Source: CAZYVU01 sp964651435
GTDB taxonomy: Bacteria > Desulfobacterota > Syntrophorhabdia > Syntrophorhabdales > CAYQXL01
DNA: 17,418 nucleotides
Direction: 5' to 3'
NCBI GenBank assembly: GCA_964651435.1
Contig: CAZYVU010000048.1
Coordinates: 1 to 17,418 of the forward strand
The notes below the pieces were generated by a model that was given only the letters and a program-made list of their open reading frames with translations, was not told the origin of the DNA and searched no databases. Positions 1-7,288 of the stretch are shown in pieces (the first letter of the stretch is position 1; the number at the start of each line of letters is the position of its first letter). The position numbers and the translations under genes are program-made.

Positions 1-236
1 GCCCGCCGGAAATCCTCCAGAAGGTTGATGTTCCCCTTCGCTATGGCGATACCCGCCGGGCTCCGTTCCCAGACGCCCATGAACCAAACGGCATCGAATC
101 CAAGGGAGGACAGCCGATCCCATTCTTCCTCCGGGATGGTGTCGAGTGTGATGGCCGATCCGTATTGCTGGGCGAGCTCGCCCAGCCAGACCCATGTGTT
201 GATTTCATAGATGACAGGATTGGCAGACCATTTCAT
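1..236 (-). CDS. Alpha-amylase-like glycoside hydrolase, N-terminal fragment (cut by window edge)
   Basis: The first 78 residues are visible; the rest lies beyond the left edge. The protein opens with NPVIYEINTWVWLGEL and continues with an AL-G-FDAVWFMGVWERSP segment. This resembles the first beta strand and following helix of the GH13-type (alpha-amylase family) barrel, where an aromatic-rich 'YEINTW' start and an 'LGFDAVW' strand are typical. Such enzymes hydrolyse or rearrange alpha-glucans; catalytic residues are not in view, so substrate is unknown. The start at 236 is chosen because a purine-rich GGGAAGGGGGAA stretch lies just upstream and an in-frame stop (the stop of the preceding gene, 258-260) rules out a much longer start. 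It is 21 bases downstream of the DUF2950 gene and in the same orientation as the glucosidase, so it is probably the third gene of a sugar operon. The cytoplasmic location is inferred from the absence of a signal peptide. Confidence 0.75.
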   Translation of the reverse strand, partial: MKWSANPVIYEINTWVWLGELAQQYGSAITLDTIPEEEWDRLSSLGFDAVWFMGVWERSPAGIAIAKGNINLLEDFRR

Positions 237-257
237 GGCCGGTTCCCCCTTCCCTTT

Positions 258-629
258 TCAAGGTTTAACATCCACTTTCTTCCATGTCTTGTCCGGGTTG
301 AAGCTCTTAAGCGCCTGAGCCGCTTTGGCTGTTCCCTTGCCCAGGTTCTTCTGATAAACAACCCCGTCATGATTTACCATGAACGTCATGATGCCCGAGT
401 TGCCGTATGTAGCAGGGTATGCCACAAAGGCGAAGCCGCCGATGAGATGTCCGTTCACCATATAATCATAGGCCCCGCCGGGCGCATCCTTTCCCTGCGA
501 GGTAACGATACGGAAAAAGTAGCCGTGGTACGGAACCGGAGCCTGGTCTTGTGACTGGGCCTGAGCCATTAGGTCCGGTGGCCATGCCACAAGAACCATC
601 AGGAACACCAACATCATCCTGGTAAACAT
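258..629 (-). CDS. Short secreted DUF2950-family protein (C-terminal half only)
   Basis: The 123-residue protein begins with a hydrophobic signal peptide (about residues 1-22, cleavage plausible after LMAQA). The mature part starts a few residues before PYHGYFFRI and includes GGAYDYMVNG, GGFAFVAYPA and MTFMVNHDGVVYQK. I recognise these as the conserved C-terminal half of DUF2950, a family of unknown function with members usually near 250-300 residues. The N-terminal half of the family is absent, and the signal peptide is joined almost directly to the conserved segment. No frame disruption is seen, so the gene looks intact and deliberately short. An upstream in-frame TGA at 642-644 limits the start; an alternative Met lies four residues in. 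It sits between the glucosidase (62-base gap) and the alpha-amylase-like gene (21-base gap) on the same strand. Its role is unknown; export to the periplasm or beyond is inferred. Confidence 0.8.
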   Translation of the reverse strand: MFTRMMLVFLMVLVAWPPDLMAQAQSQDQAPVPYHGYFFRIVTSQGKDAPGGAYDYMVNGHLIGGFAFVAYPATYGNSGIMTFMVNHDGVVYQKNLGKGTAKAAQALKSFNPDKTWKKVDVKP

Positions 630-691
630 TATGATTGTCTCTCATACTCGGTTCCTCTCCCCCTGTTCTGTTGCCTTCGGAGATTGGTTTA

Positions 692-3466
692 TCATTTCTT
701 CCTCTTGGAGATGGTCTCTTCGCCCGAAAATGCAGCGGCCTTGCCCACTTCGAGCAGCTTTTTAGGGTCAAGCAGCCCAAAAAGCTGGATCAGCTTGGCT
801 ACCACTCCGGTCCAGCCGGTCTGGTGGCTGGCTCCAAGACCTGCTCCGTTATCGCCATGAAAATACTCGTAAAAGAGGATATGGTCCCGCCAATGAGGAT
901 CGAATTGAAATTTCTCCGTGCCGCCATATACCGGCCGCCTTCCTTCATGGTTCCGAAGGAAGATGGCAGCCAAACGATCGCTGATCTCTTTGGCAACTTC
1001 GAAGAGGTTCATCATCTTTCCTGAACCGGTCGGGCACTCAATTCTGAAGCTGTCTCCGTAGTATAGATAGAAACTCAGAAGGGCCCTGATTATCAGCGCG
1101 TTCACGGGCATCCAGATAGGGCCCCGCCAGTTGGAGTTGCCCCCGAACATACCCGTGTTTGATTCTGCGGGCAGATAGTCCACCCGGTATTCCCGGCCGC
1201 CCGTATGAAAGACGTATGGATGCTCCTGGTGAAACTTTGAGAGGGACCGGATACCAAAAGGGCTCAAGAATTCGCTTTCGTCAAGCATTTTCGACAGAAT
1301 TCTGTGCAGCCGCTCCCGGTTTACAAGGGCAAAGATACCACGCTTGGCCACTCCTTCATGACCCGGACCGGTGGGATGGACGGCCCGGAGCAGTTCGGGC
1401 ATCTGCTCGGCCCGCTGTATCAGCATTGCAGTTGCTTGCGGAACGCGTTCACGCTGCCACTCCTCGATCACTGTCGTGGCGCAAAGCGGAAGGAGTCCTA
1501 CCATAGAGCGCACTTTGAGCCTTGTGGAGCTACCGTCAGGAAGACGGAGCAGGTCGTAGTAGAAACCGTCCTCGTCGTCCCACATGCCATCATCTCCGGG
1601 ACGGTTCATGGCTGCCGCAATGTAGAGGAAGTGCTCTACGAACTTGAAGACCATATCCTCATAGGTCTGGTCGTAACAGGCCAGTTCAGCGCTCAGCTCC
1701 AGCATGTTCTGTGTAAAGAGACCCATCCACGCCGTGCCGTCGGCCTGCTCAAGGTAGCCTCCCGTCGGGAGCGGCGCACTTCGGTCGAAAACACCGATGT
1801 TATCGAGACCAAGAAACCCACCCTCAAAGATGTTCTTGCCGAACCTGTCTTTGCGGTTCACCCACCAGGTGAAGTTCAGCATAAGCTTGAGGAACGCCGA
1901 CTTGAGGAAATCGAGATCAACCTCGCCGCGGAGAGCCTGCTCCGTCCGATGGAGAAAAAGTGTGGCCCATGCGTGCACCGGCGGATTTACGTCACTGAAG
2001 TTCCATTCGTATGCGGGAATTTGGCCGCTCGGGTGAAGGTATACACCTCGAAGCATCAAGCGCATCTGCTCCTTGGCAAAGTCAGGGTCCACAATGGAAA
2101 TCGGCAGCGTGTGGAACGCGAGGTCCCAGGCTGCGTACCACGGGTATTCCCACTTGTCGGGCATGGAGATTATGTCTTCGTTTATCATGTGGAACCACTC
2201 TTGGTTCCGGAACGGTCGGCTCCCGTGGTGCAGAGGGTGTGCACAGTGCTCCTCCAGCCATGTGTCCGCATCGAGGTAGTAAAACTGTTTGCTCCACAGC
2301 ATGCCGGCGACGGCCTGGCGCATGACGTCTTTCGCATCCTGAGGGATCGAAGGCGGCGTGACCGACGCGTAAAACTCGTCCGCCTCGGCAAGTCTTAAGC
2401 TTACGGTGTCGTCGAAGGTATCCCCGAAGGGAGCGACTGCCTTGCCCTCGGTCTTCGTTTTCTTTGCAGCCACCCCTTTGGCCATCAAGCGCAACCGTAC
2501 CATTGCCGACTGACCGGTGCCGATCAGCACCCGATGCAAGACCGACGCCTTTGTACCCGTCCTCTTAGGGTTTACAGCGTCTTGCCGTCCGTACACGACG
2601 TAACTATTAATTCCGTCCTTAAGGTACGGGCCTGCGTCCGGGTAATCAAGGCCGAGCCGTGCATGGTTCGTTTCGTTTTCGGTAAAGAGGAGCGTTGGAG
2701 TTCCGTCGCAATAAAGATAGTATGTTCCCAATACCGGGTGCGTTGCCTCGAGAGTTGGAGCTCCGTCCGGGCCTTCTATCGCTCTTATCTTCGACTTCGC
2801 ATGGGGCCTTGCGAGCCATGACGCCCAGTCGTTCCGGAACCATAGGGTCGGCAGCAGGTACAACTCAGCAGCCTCCGGCCCCCTGTTGGTCGCCGTAATT
2901 TTGACCAGAATATCCTCCGGGCCGTCCTTGGCGTACTCTGCAAAAACGTCAAAATACCGGTCTTCGTTGAAGGCGCCCGTGTCAAGCAGTTCATACTCCA
3001 TCTCCTCCCTGCTGCGACGTCGGTTTGTTTCTACAAGGTCCCCATAGGGATACTCTGATTGAGGATATTTATAGAGGTACTTCATGTAGGAGTGTGTCGG
3101 CGTTGAATCCAGGTAGAAGTAATACTCTTTTACGTCCTCTCCGTGGTTGCCTTCGCTGTTCGTTAGCCCGAAAAGCCGCTCCTTGAGGATCGCGTCTTTA
3201 CCGTTCCACAAGGCAAGTGCAAAGCAGAGCCTTTGCTTGTCGTCGGAAATCCCTCCCAGCCCATCCTCACCCCACCGGTATGCCCTGGAGCGGGCCTGGT
3301 CATGCGTAAAAAAGTCCCAGGCGTCTCCACCCTCGCTGTAATCTTCGCGAACGGTCCCCCACTGTCGCTCAGACAGGTAGGGTCCCCACTTTTTCCAGGG
3401 GGCTTTACGCTCCCGAGCCTCTATCAGGCGCTTCTCTTCACTTACCAGCGAAGGTGTTCTCTTCAT
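692..3466 (-). CDS. GH63-type (MGH1-like) glucosidase
   Basis: This 924-residue protein has the look of the bacterial glucosidase / mannosylglycerate-hydrolase-like branch of GH63, an (alpha/alpha)6-barrel enzyme. The N-terminal half (about 1-380) is a beta-rich domain with EDYSEGGDAWDFF and YRWGEDGLGGISD. The barrel follows and includes WDLAFHTLPI, NPPVHAW, GGFLGLDNIG, DGTAWMG and the C-terminal YEYFHGDNGAGLGASHQTGW. By comparison with GH63 enzymes such as E. coli YgjK, Asp448 in WDLAFH is the likely general acid and Glu867 in the last motif a candidate base; this assignment is from motif memory, not alignment. No signal peptide is seen, so it is probably cytoplasmic. The start is well supported: AGGAGGT lies seven bases upstream (3474-3480). 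It leads a minus-strand operon with the DUF2950 and alpha-amylase-like genes, pointing to oligosaccharide or storage-glucan breakdown. The exact substrate cannot be read from sequence. Confidence 0.88.
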   Translation of the reverse strand: MKRTPSLVSEEKRLIEARERKAPWKKWGPYLSERQWGTVREDYSEGGDAWDFFTHDQARSRAYRWGEDGLGGISDDKQRLCFALALWNGKDAILKERLFGLTNSEGNHGEDVKEYYFYLDSTPTHSYMKYLYKYPQSEYPYGDLVETNRRRSREEMEYELLDTGAFNEDRYFDVFAEYAKDGPEDILVKITATNRGPEAAELYLLPTLWFRNDWASWLARPHAKSKIRAIEGPDGAPTLEATHPVLGTYYLYCDGTPTLLFTENETNHARLGLDYPDAGPYLKDGINSYVVYGRQDAVNPKRTGTKASVLHRVLIGTGQSAMVRLRLMAKGVAAKKTKTEGKAVAPFGDTFDDTVSLRLAEADEFYASVTPPSIPQDAKDVMRQAVAGMLWSKQFYYLDADTWLEEHCAHPLHHGSRPFRNQEWFHMINEDIISMPDKWEYPWYAAWDLAFHTLPISIVDPDFAKEQMRLMLRGVYLHPSGQIPAYEWNFSDVNPPVHAWATLFLHRTEQALRGEVDLDFLKSAFLKLMLNFTWWVNRKDRFGKNIFEGGFLGLDNIGVFDRSAPLPTGGYLEQADGTAWMGLFTQNMLELSAELACYDQTYEDMVFKFVEHFLYIAAAMNRPGDDGMWDDEDGFYYDLLRLPDGSSTRLKVRSMVGLLPLCATTVIEEWQRERVPQATAMLIQRAEQMPELLRAVHPTGPGHEGVAKRGIFALVNRERLHRILSKMLDESEFLSPFGIRSLSKFHQEHPYVFHTGGREYRVDYLPAESNTGMFGGNSNWRGPIWMPVNALIIRALLSFYLYYGDSFRIECPTGSGKMMNLFEVAKEISDRLAAIFLRNHEGRRPVYGGTEKFQFDPHWRDHILFYEYFHGDNGAGLGASHQTGWTGVVAKLIQLFGLLDPKKLLEVGKAAAFSGEETISKRKK

Positions 3467-3532
3467 GTGATTTACCTCCTAACGCTGTCTCATCTCTGTC
3501 TGGCCCAAATGGTTGATCTCGTCCCTGATACA

Positions 3533-3561
3533 CTTATACACTACCGGCTCCATTGGGACAA
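3533..3561 (-). promoter_or_regulatory. Candidate sigma-70-type promoter for the glucosidase operon
   Basis: On the minus strand TTGTCC (3556-3561) and TATAAG (3533-3538) are separated by exactly 17 bases. They match the consensus at four and five of six positions. The expected transcription start is about 60 bases before the glucosidase ATG. Position and spacing are favourable, but no experimental or comparative support is available. Confidence 0.4.
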
Positions 3562-3825
3562 CCTTTCCGTTTTATATTTGGATAGATGACACTCGCCATA
3601 GCAACAGCAAAGTAATTTGACGTCTACTGGGAGAATTACCGGCTTGAATGGTGAAAATGTTCCTGTCCGGCCACCCCTGTGGGCACCAGGAAGACGTAAC
3701 GCAATGTTTGAATGCATACATTATGTAGTTCGGCGGTTGTCAATATGTAGAGCTATTCCCTGATAGGGAGAAAACCGTTTCGTGGGCATATGCGTGGAGG
3801 AACAAGACGTGACTATCGGTGAGAC

Positions 3826-3842
3826 ACGCCCCTTCGGGGCGT
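3826..3842 (+). repeat. GC-rich hairpin in carB leader, terminator-like
   Basis: ACGCCCC (3826-3832) and GGGGCGT (3836-3842) form a perfect 7-bp stem with a TTC loop. Only two more T residues follow before a C, so as an intrinsic terminator it would be weak. It lies inside the 7-bp pairing ACTATCG/CGATAGT (3812-3818 and 3885-3891), which suggests a structured leader rather than a simple end of transcript. Confidence 0.4.
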
Positions 3843-3903
3843 TTCAGCAAGGAGTAACGAACGATTGGTCATGAGATAAGGTAGCGATAGTGAGGCATCC
3901 GGG

Positions 3904-4002
3904 ATGAAAGGGCCGGATCGTCGCGCTCCTTCAAGAGTAATTCCTCATCCGCCGAATCATTATGAGGTCTTCCTCCTTGACTCACTTCCCGAGCTCTGGT
4001 AG
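3904..4002 (+). CDS. Possible 32-residue leader peptide upstream of carB
   Basis: An ATG at 3904, preceded by GAGG with eight bases of spacing (3892-3895), opens a 32-codon frame ending in TAG at 4000-4002. The peptide starts MKGPDRRAPSR and ends LDSLPELW. It holds three arginines within its first 11 residues and six prolines overall, and has no signal or membrane segment. It is not in the carB frame. Its stop codon overlaps the first two bases of the hairpin that covers the carB ribosome site, so a ribosome finishing here would open that hairpin. I recognise no family. Chance occurrence of a frame this short is quite possible; the case rests on position and the upstream GAGG. Confidence 0.25.
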   Translation: MKGPDRRAPSRVIPHPPNHYEVFLLDSLPELW

Positions 4003-4032
4003 GATTCTCGCAAAACTTCCCGGGAGAATCCT
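4001..4032 (+). promoter_or_regulatory. Hairpin sequestering the carB ribosome binding site
   Basis: AGGATTCTC (4001-4009) is the exact reverse complement of GAGAATCCT (4024-4032), leaving a 14-base loop. The 3' arm contains most of the carB Shine-Dalgarno (GGGAGA, 4022-4027) and ends two bases before the ATG at 4034. When folded it should hinder carB translation. Pyrimidine or arginine control of carbamoyl-phosphate synthase is common in bacteria, so a regulatory role is plausible, but the signal is not known. Confidence 0.5.
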
Positions 4033-4033
4033 T

Positions 4034-7000
4034 ATGACATTCAAGAAGATTGAAGGTATCGACAAAGTTCTGATAATCGGCTCGGGTCCAATCGTCATCG
4101 GCCAGGCGTGTGAGTTTGACTATTCGGGCACTCAGGCCTGCAAGGCGCTACGGGCTGCGGGATACGAGATAGTACTTGTCAACTCAAACCCGGCCACGAT
4201 CATGACCGACCCGGGCATGGCAGACGTGACCTACGTGGAGCCGCTGACCGTCGAGACTATAGAGAAGATCATAGAGACAGAAAAACCACAAGGACTGCTG
4301 CCGAACCTTGGCGGCCAGACGGGGCTCAACCTTGCAGCCGATCTTTCTAAACGGGGGATTCTCGCCAAGCACGGCGTTCGCATCATCGGCGTCCAGGCCG
4401 ACGCCATCGAGAGGGGGGAGGATCGAATAGAATTTAAGAAGACCATGGCAAGCCTCGGCATACCCATGCCAGAAAGCTCGCCCGCCTACACCGTTGACGA
4501 GGCCCTCGCCATTGCCGACCGGATGGGCTACCCTGTCGTCGTTCGCCCGGCCTACACAATGGGTGGCTGGGGGGGCGGCATCACCTATAACCAGGAGGAA
4601 TTGAGAACAATAGCAAGCAGAGGCATTTCGGCAAGCCTCATAGGCCAGATACTGATCGAGGAAGCCGTCATCGGTTGGGAGGAGTTGGAGCTCGAGGTCG
4701 TGCGAGACGCCGACAACAAGATGATCACCGTCTGCTTCATTGAAAACATAGACCCCATGGGCGTCCACACCGGCGACTCCTTTTGTTGCGCCCCTATGCT
4801 CACAATCTCTGCAGACTTACAGCAGAGGCTTCAAGACTATTCTTACAAGATTGTGGAGGCAATCCAGGTCATCGGGGGCACGAACGTTCAGTTTGCCCAC
4901 AATCCGGAAGACGGACGGGTCGTCGTCATAGAGATCAACCCCCGGACATCCCGCTCGTCGGCCCTGGCCTCCAAGGCCACCGGGTTTCCTATAGCCTTCA
5001 TATCGGCCAAGCTGGCCGGCGGATACACCCTAAAGGATATCCCCTACTACCGCGGTGGCAGCCTTGCCGACTACACGCCATCGGGCGACTATGTTGTCAT
5101 AAAGTTTGCCCGTTGGGCCTTTGAGAAATTTCGGGAAGCAGAGGACAAGCTCGGCACACAGATGAAGGCTGTGGGCGAAGTCATGAGCATCGGCAAGAAC
5201 TACAAAGAGGCCCTGCAAAAGGCTATCCGCTCCCTGGAGACAAAGCGCTACGGCCTTGGCTTCGCCGCCAATTTCAACGCCCTTTCCCTTGAGGACCTTT
5301 TGCGCCTTCTCATTGAACCCTCTTCGGAGCGCCAGTTCATCATGTATGAGGCCTTGCGCAAGGGTGCTACTGTTGACCAGCTATACGAACTGACCAAGAT
5401 CAAGCGCTGGTTTATTTCGCAGATGCAGGAGCTCGTTGACCTGGAGGAGCACCTCCTGAGCCACAAGGGAAAAGAGCTGCCGACCGACCTCCTCGTCAAG
5501 GCGAAAGAAGACGGGTTTTCGGACAGATACCTCGCCCAAATCCTTGGGATTTCGGAAAAGGAGATCCGCGGGAGACGTTTGGCCCTCGGTAAGGCCGAGG
5601 CCTGGTGCAAAGTCCCGGTGAGCGGCGCCGATGCGGTCTACTACTATTCTACCTATAACGCCCCCAACGAAGTAACGGTCAGCGACCGCCCTAAGGTGAT
5701 GATCCTTGGCGGTGGGCCCAATAGGATAGGACAAGGAATTGAATTCGACTACACATGCGTGCACGCTGCCTTTACGCTTCGGGAAGAGGGCTACGAATCG
5801 ATTATGGTGAACTGTAACCCGGAAACGGTTTCAACGGATTATGATACGTCCGACAAGCTCTATTTTGAACCCTTGACGGTCGAAGACGTGCTGAGTATTT
5901 ATGAAAAAGAGAGACCCATCGGCGTCATTGTTCAGTTTGGGGGCCAAACCCCTCTCAACCTTGCCAAAGAGCTCGAAGACGCGGGGGTTACGATCTTGGG
6001 CACATCACCCGAGAGCATTGATCTTGCCGAAGACCGGAAACGGTTTAACCACACCATCGAAAAACTTGGCATTCCCCAGCCGGAAAGCGGCACAGCCGTG
6101 ACGCTCGAAGAGGCCCTTGCCGTAGCCCACCGGATAGGCTATCCCCTTGTCGTGAGGCCCTCCTATGTGCTTGGAGGCAGGGGCATGGAGGTCGTCTTCG
6201 ACGATGACATGCTTATTGCCTATGTCAGGGCTGCCGTCGATATCACCCCGGGAAGACCCATACTTATAGACAAGTTCCTTCAGAATGCCATAGAGGTGGA
6301 AGCCGATGCAATTGCCGACGGAGAGGATGCCTTTGTCCCCTCTATCATGGAGCACATCGAACTCGCGGGTGTTCATTCGGGGGACAGTGCCTGCGCCATT
6401 CCACCCCGAACCATAAGCGCGAAACACGCAGACATCATTAACGAATATACCCGTCGGCTCGCCATAGAGCTCAAAGTCGTAGGGCTCATGAACATCCAGT
6501 ACGCTATCGCCGACGATATCGTCTATATCCTTGAGGCAAATCCGAGGGCGTCCCGAACGGTTCCGCTGGTGTCCAAGGTTACAGGCGTTCAAATGGCCCG
6601 AATCGCCACACAGCTTATGCTCGGAAAGAGACTGAAAGACATGAACCTCGCGACCAAGCGATACCCACACGTCGGAGTGAAGGAGTCGGTCTTCCCCTTT
6701 AATATGTTCCCCGAAGTAGATCCTACCCTTGGACCGGAGATGAAGTCCACCGGCGAGGTGCTCGGCATCGCGGACTCCTTCGGCCTCGCCTTCTACAAGT
6801 CCCAGGAAGCTGCCGGCCAGAGGCTTCCTTCGCTGGGCACGGTCCTCATCAGTGTGACGCAGCGTGACCGGAACGAAATCCTTTCCGTGGCCCGCTACCT
6901 CAGTGAAGCGGGCTTCAAGATCCTGGCCACCGAGGGGACGCAGCAGTTTCTGGGCGATAACGGGGTTCCGGCAATGCCGATCAAAAAGATTCACGAGGGC

Positions 7001-7243
7001 CGCCCCAACATTGTCGACGCCATCCACAACAAGGAGATACAGCTCATTATCAACACGCCGGTGGGCAAAAGCAGCATGCATGACGATTCCTACATCCGCA
7101 AAGCGGCCATCAAATATAAGATTCCCTACATCACAACGGCCGCGGCGGCTAAGGCAACGGCGGAAGGCATTGAAGCCTATTTGAGTCAAGGCGGCAGCAT
7201 GCAGGTAAAGTCCCTTCAGCGCTATCATAAGGAAATCCGGTAA
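4034..7243 (+). CDS. carB: Carbamoyl-phosphate synthase large subunit
   Basis: CarB makes carbamoyl phosphate from bicarbonate, ammonia (delivered from glutamine by CarA) and two ATP, feeding pyrimidine and arginine synthesis in the cytoplasm. The 1069 residues match the family's usual length. Order: carboxyphosphate ATP-grasp half (about 1-400, GSGPIVIGQACEFDYSGTQ near the start), oligomerisation segment, carbamoyl-phosphate ATP-grasp half (from about 555, GPNRIGQGIEFDYTCVHA; later RPSYVLGGRGMEVVF), and a C-terminal MGS-like allosteric domain (last about 130 residues, KILATEGTQQFL and INTPVGK). The start at 4034 (MTFKKIEGIDK) follows GGGAGA by six bases; a start at 3962 would add 24 residues with no ribosome site. 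Residue 179, in the glycine-rich loop of the first half, is Trp (MGGWGGG) where Thr or Ser is usual. carA is not adjacent; a glucan phosphorylase follows after 45 bases. Confidence 0.97.
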   Translation: MTFKKIEGIDKVLIIGSGPIVIGQACEFDYSGTQACKALRAAGYEIVLVNSNPATIMTDPGMADVTYVEPLTVETIEKIIETEKPQGLLPNLGGQTGLNLAADLSKRGILAKHGVRIIGVQADAIERGEDRIEFKKTMASLGIPMPESSPAYTVDEALAIADRMGYPVVVRPAYTMGGWGGGITYNQEELRTIASRGISASLIGQILIEEAVIGWEELELEVVRDADNKMITVCFIENIDPMGVHTGDSFCCAPMLTISADLQQRLQDYSYKIVEAIQVIGGTNVQFAHNPEDGRVVVIEINPRTSRSSALASKATGFPIAFISAKLAGGYTLKDIPYYRGGSLADYTPSGDYVVIKFARWAFEKFREAEDKLGTQMKAVGEVMSIGKNYKEALQKAIRSLETKRYGLGFAANFNALSLEDLLRLLIEPSSERQFIMYEALRKGATVDQLYELTKIKRWFISQMQELVDLEEHLLSHKGKELPTDLLVKAKEDGFSDRYLAQILGISEKEIRGRRLALGKAEAWCKVPVSGADAVYYYSTYNAPNEVTVSDRPKVMILGGGPNRIGQGIEFDYTCVHAAFTLREEGYESIMVNCNPETVSTDYDTSDKLYFEPLTVEDVLSIYEKERPIGVIVQFGGQTPLNLAKELEDAGVTILGTSPESIDLAEDRKRFNHTIEKLGIPQPESGTAVTLEEALAVAHRIGYPLVVRPSYVLGGRGMEVVFDDDMLIAYVRAAVDITPGRPILIDKFLQNAIEVEADAIADGEDAFVPSIMEHIELAGVHSGDSACAIPPRTISAKHADIINEYTRRLAIELKVVGLMNIQYAIADDIVYILEANPRASRTVPLVSKVTGVQMARIATQLMLGKRLKDMNLATKRYPHVGVKESVFPFNMFPEVDPTLGPEMKSTGEVLGIADSFGLAFYKSQEAAGQRLPSLGTVLISVTQRDRNEILSVARYLSEAGFKILATEGTQQFLGDNGVPAMPIKKIHEGRPNIVDAIHNKEIQLIINTPVGKSSMHDDSYIRKAAIKYKIPYITTAAAAKATAEGIEAYLSQGGSMQVKSLQRYHKEIR

Positions 7244-7288
7244 GGGGCCCGGTGCGATATTAAAGGCTGTAATTCTTGGAGGAGACAT

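Larger units (their letters stand above)
3467..4033. other. Divergent intergenic region between the glucosidase operon and carB
   Basis: These 567 bases contain no convincing full-length gene. The left part holds the minus-strand promoter of the glucosidase. The middle contains an 11-base palindrome (TACAT-T-ATGTA, 3717-3727). From about 3800 onward the region is dense in inverted repeats on the presumed carB transcript: a 7-bp long-range pairing (3812-3818 with 3885-3891) enclosing a GC hairpin (3826-3842), a 6-bp stem (3897-3902 with 3913-3918), a 6-bp stem (3943-3948 with 3962-3967) and the hairpin over the carB ribosome site (4001-4032). I could not match it to a riboswitch family I know. 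A clear plus-strand promoter was not found; TTGTCA near 3737 followed by a weak box is the best guess. Confidence 0.5.

Noticed and set aside
1304..2398. 364-codon plus-strand frame inside the glucosidase gene
   Set aside because: It is antisense to a well-supported GH63 gene, has no recognisable domain and no ribosome site.
3704..3763. Nineteen-residue frame in the glucosidase-carB gap
   Set aside because: It is very short with only a loose purine stretch upstream and no relation to either gene.
3780..3960. Known riboswitch (fluoride, c-di-GMP, ZTP, SAM, glycine types) or PyrR site before carB
   Set aside because: None of the conserved core sequences I know for these classes could be found.
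3962..4033. Earlier in-frame ATG for carB adding 24 residues
   Set aside because: There is no ribosome site at 3962, the added residues do not match CarB, and a good GGGAGA precedes 4034.
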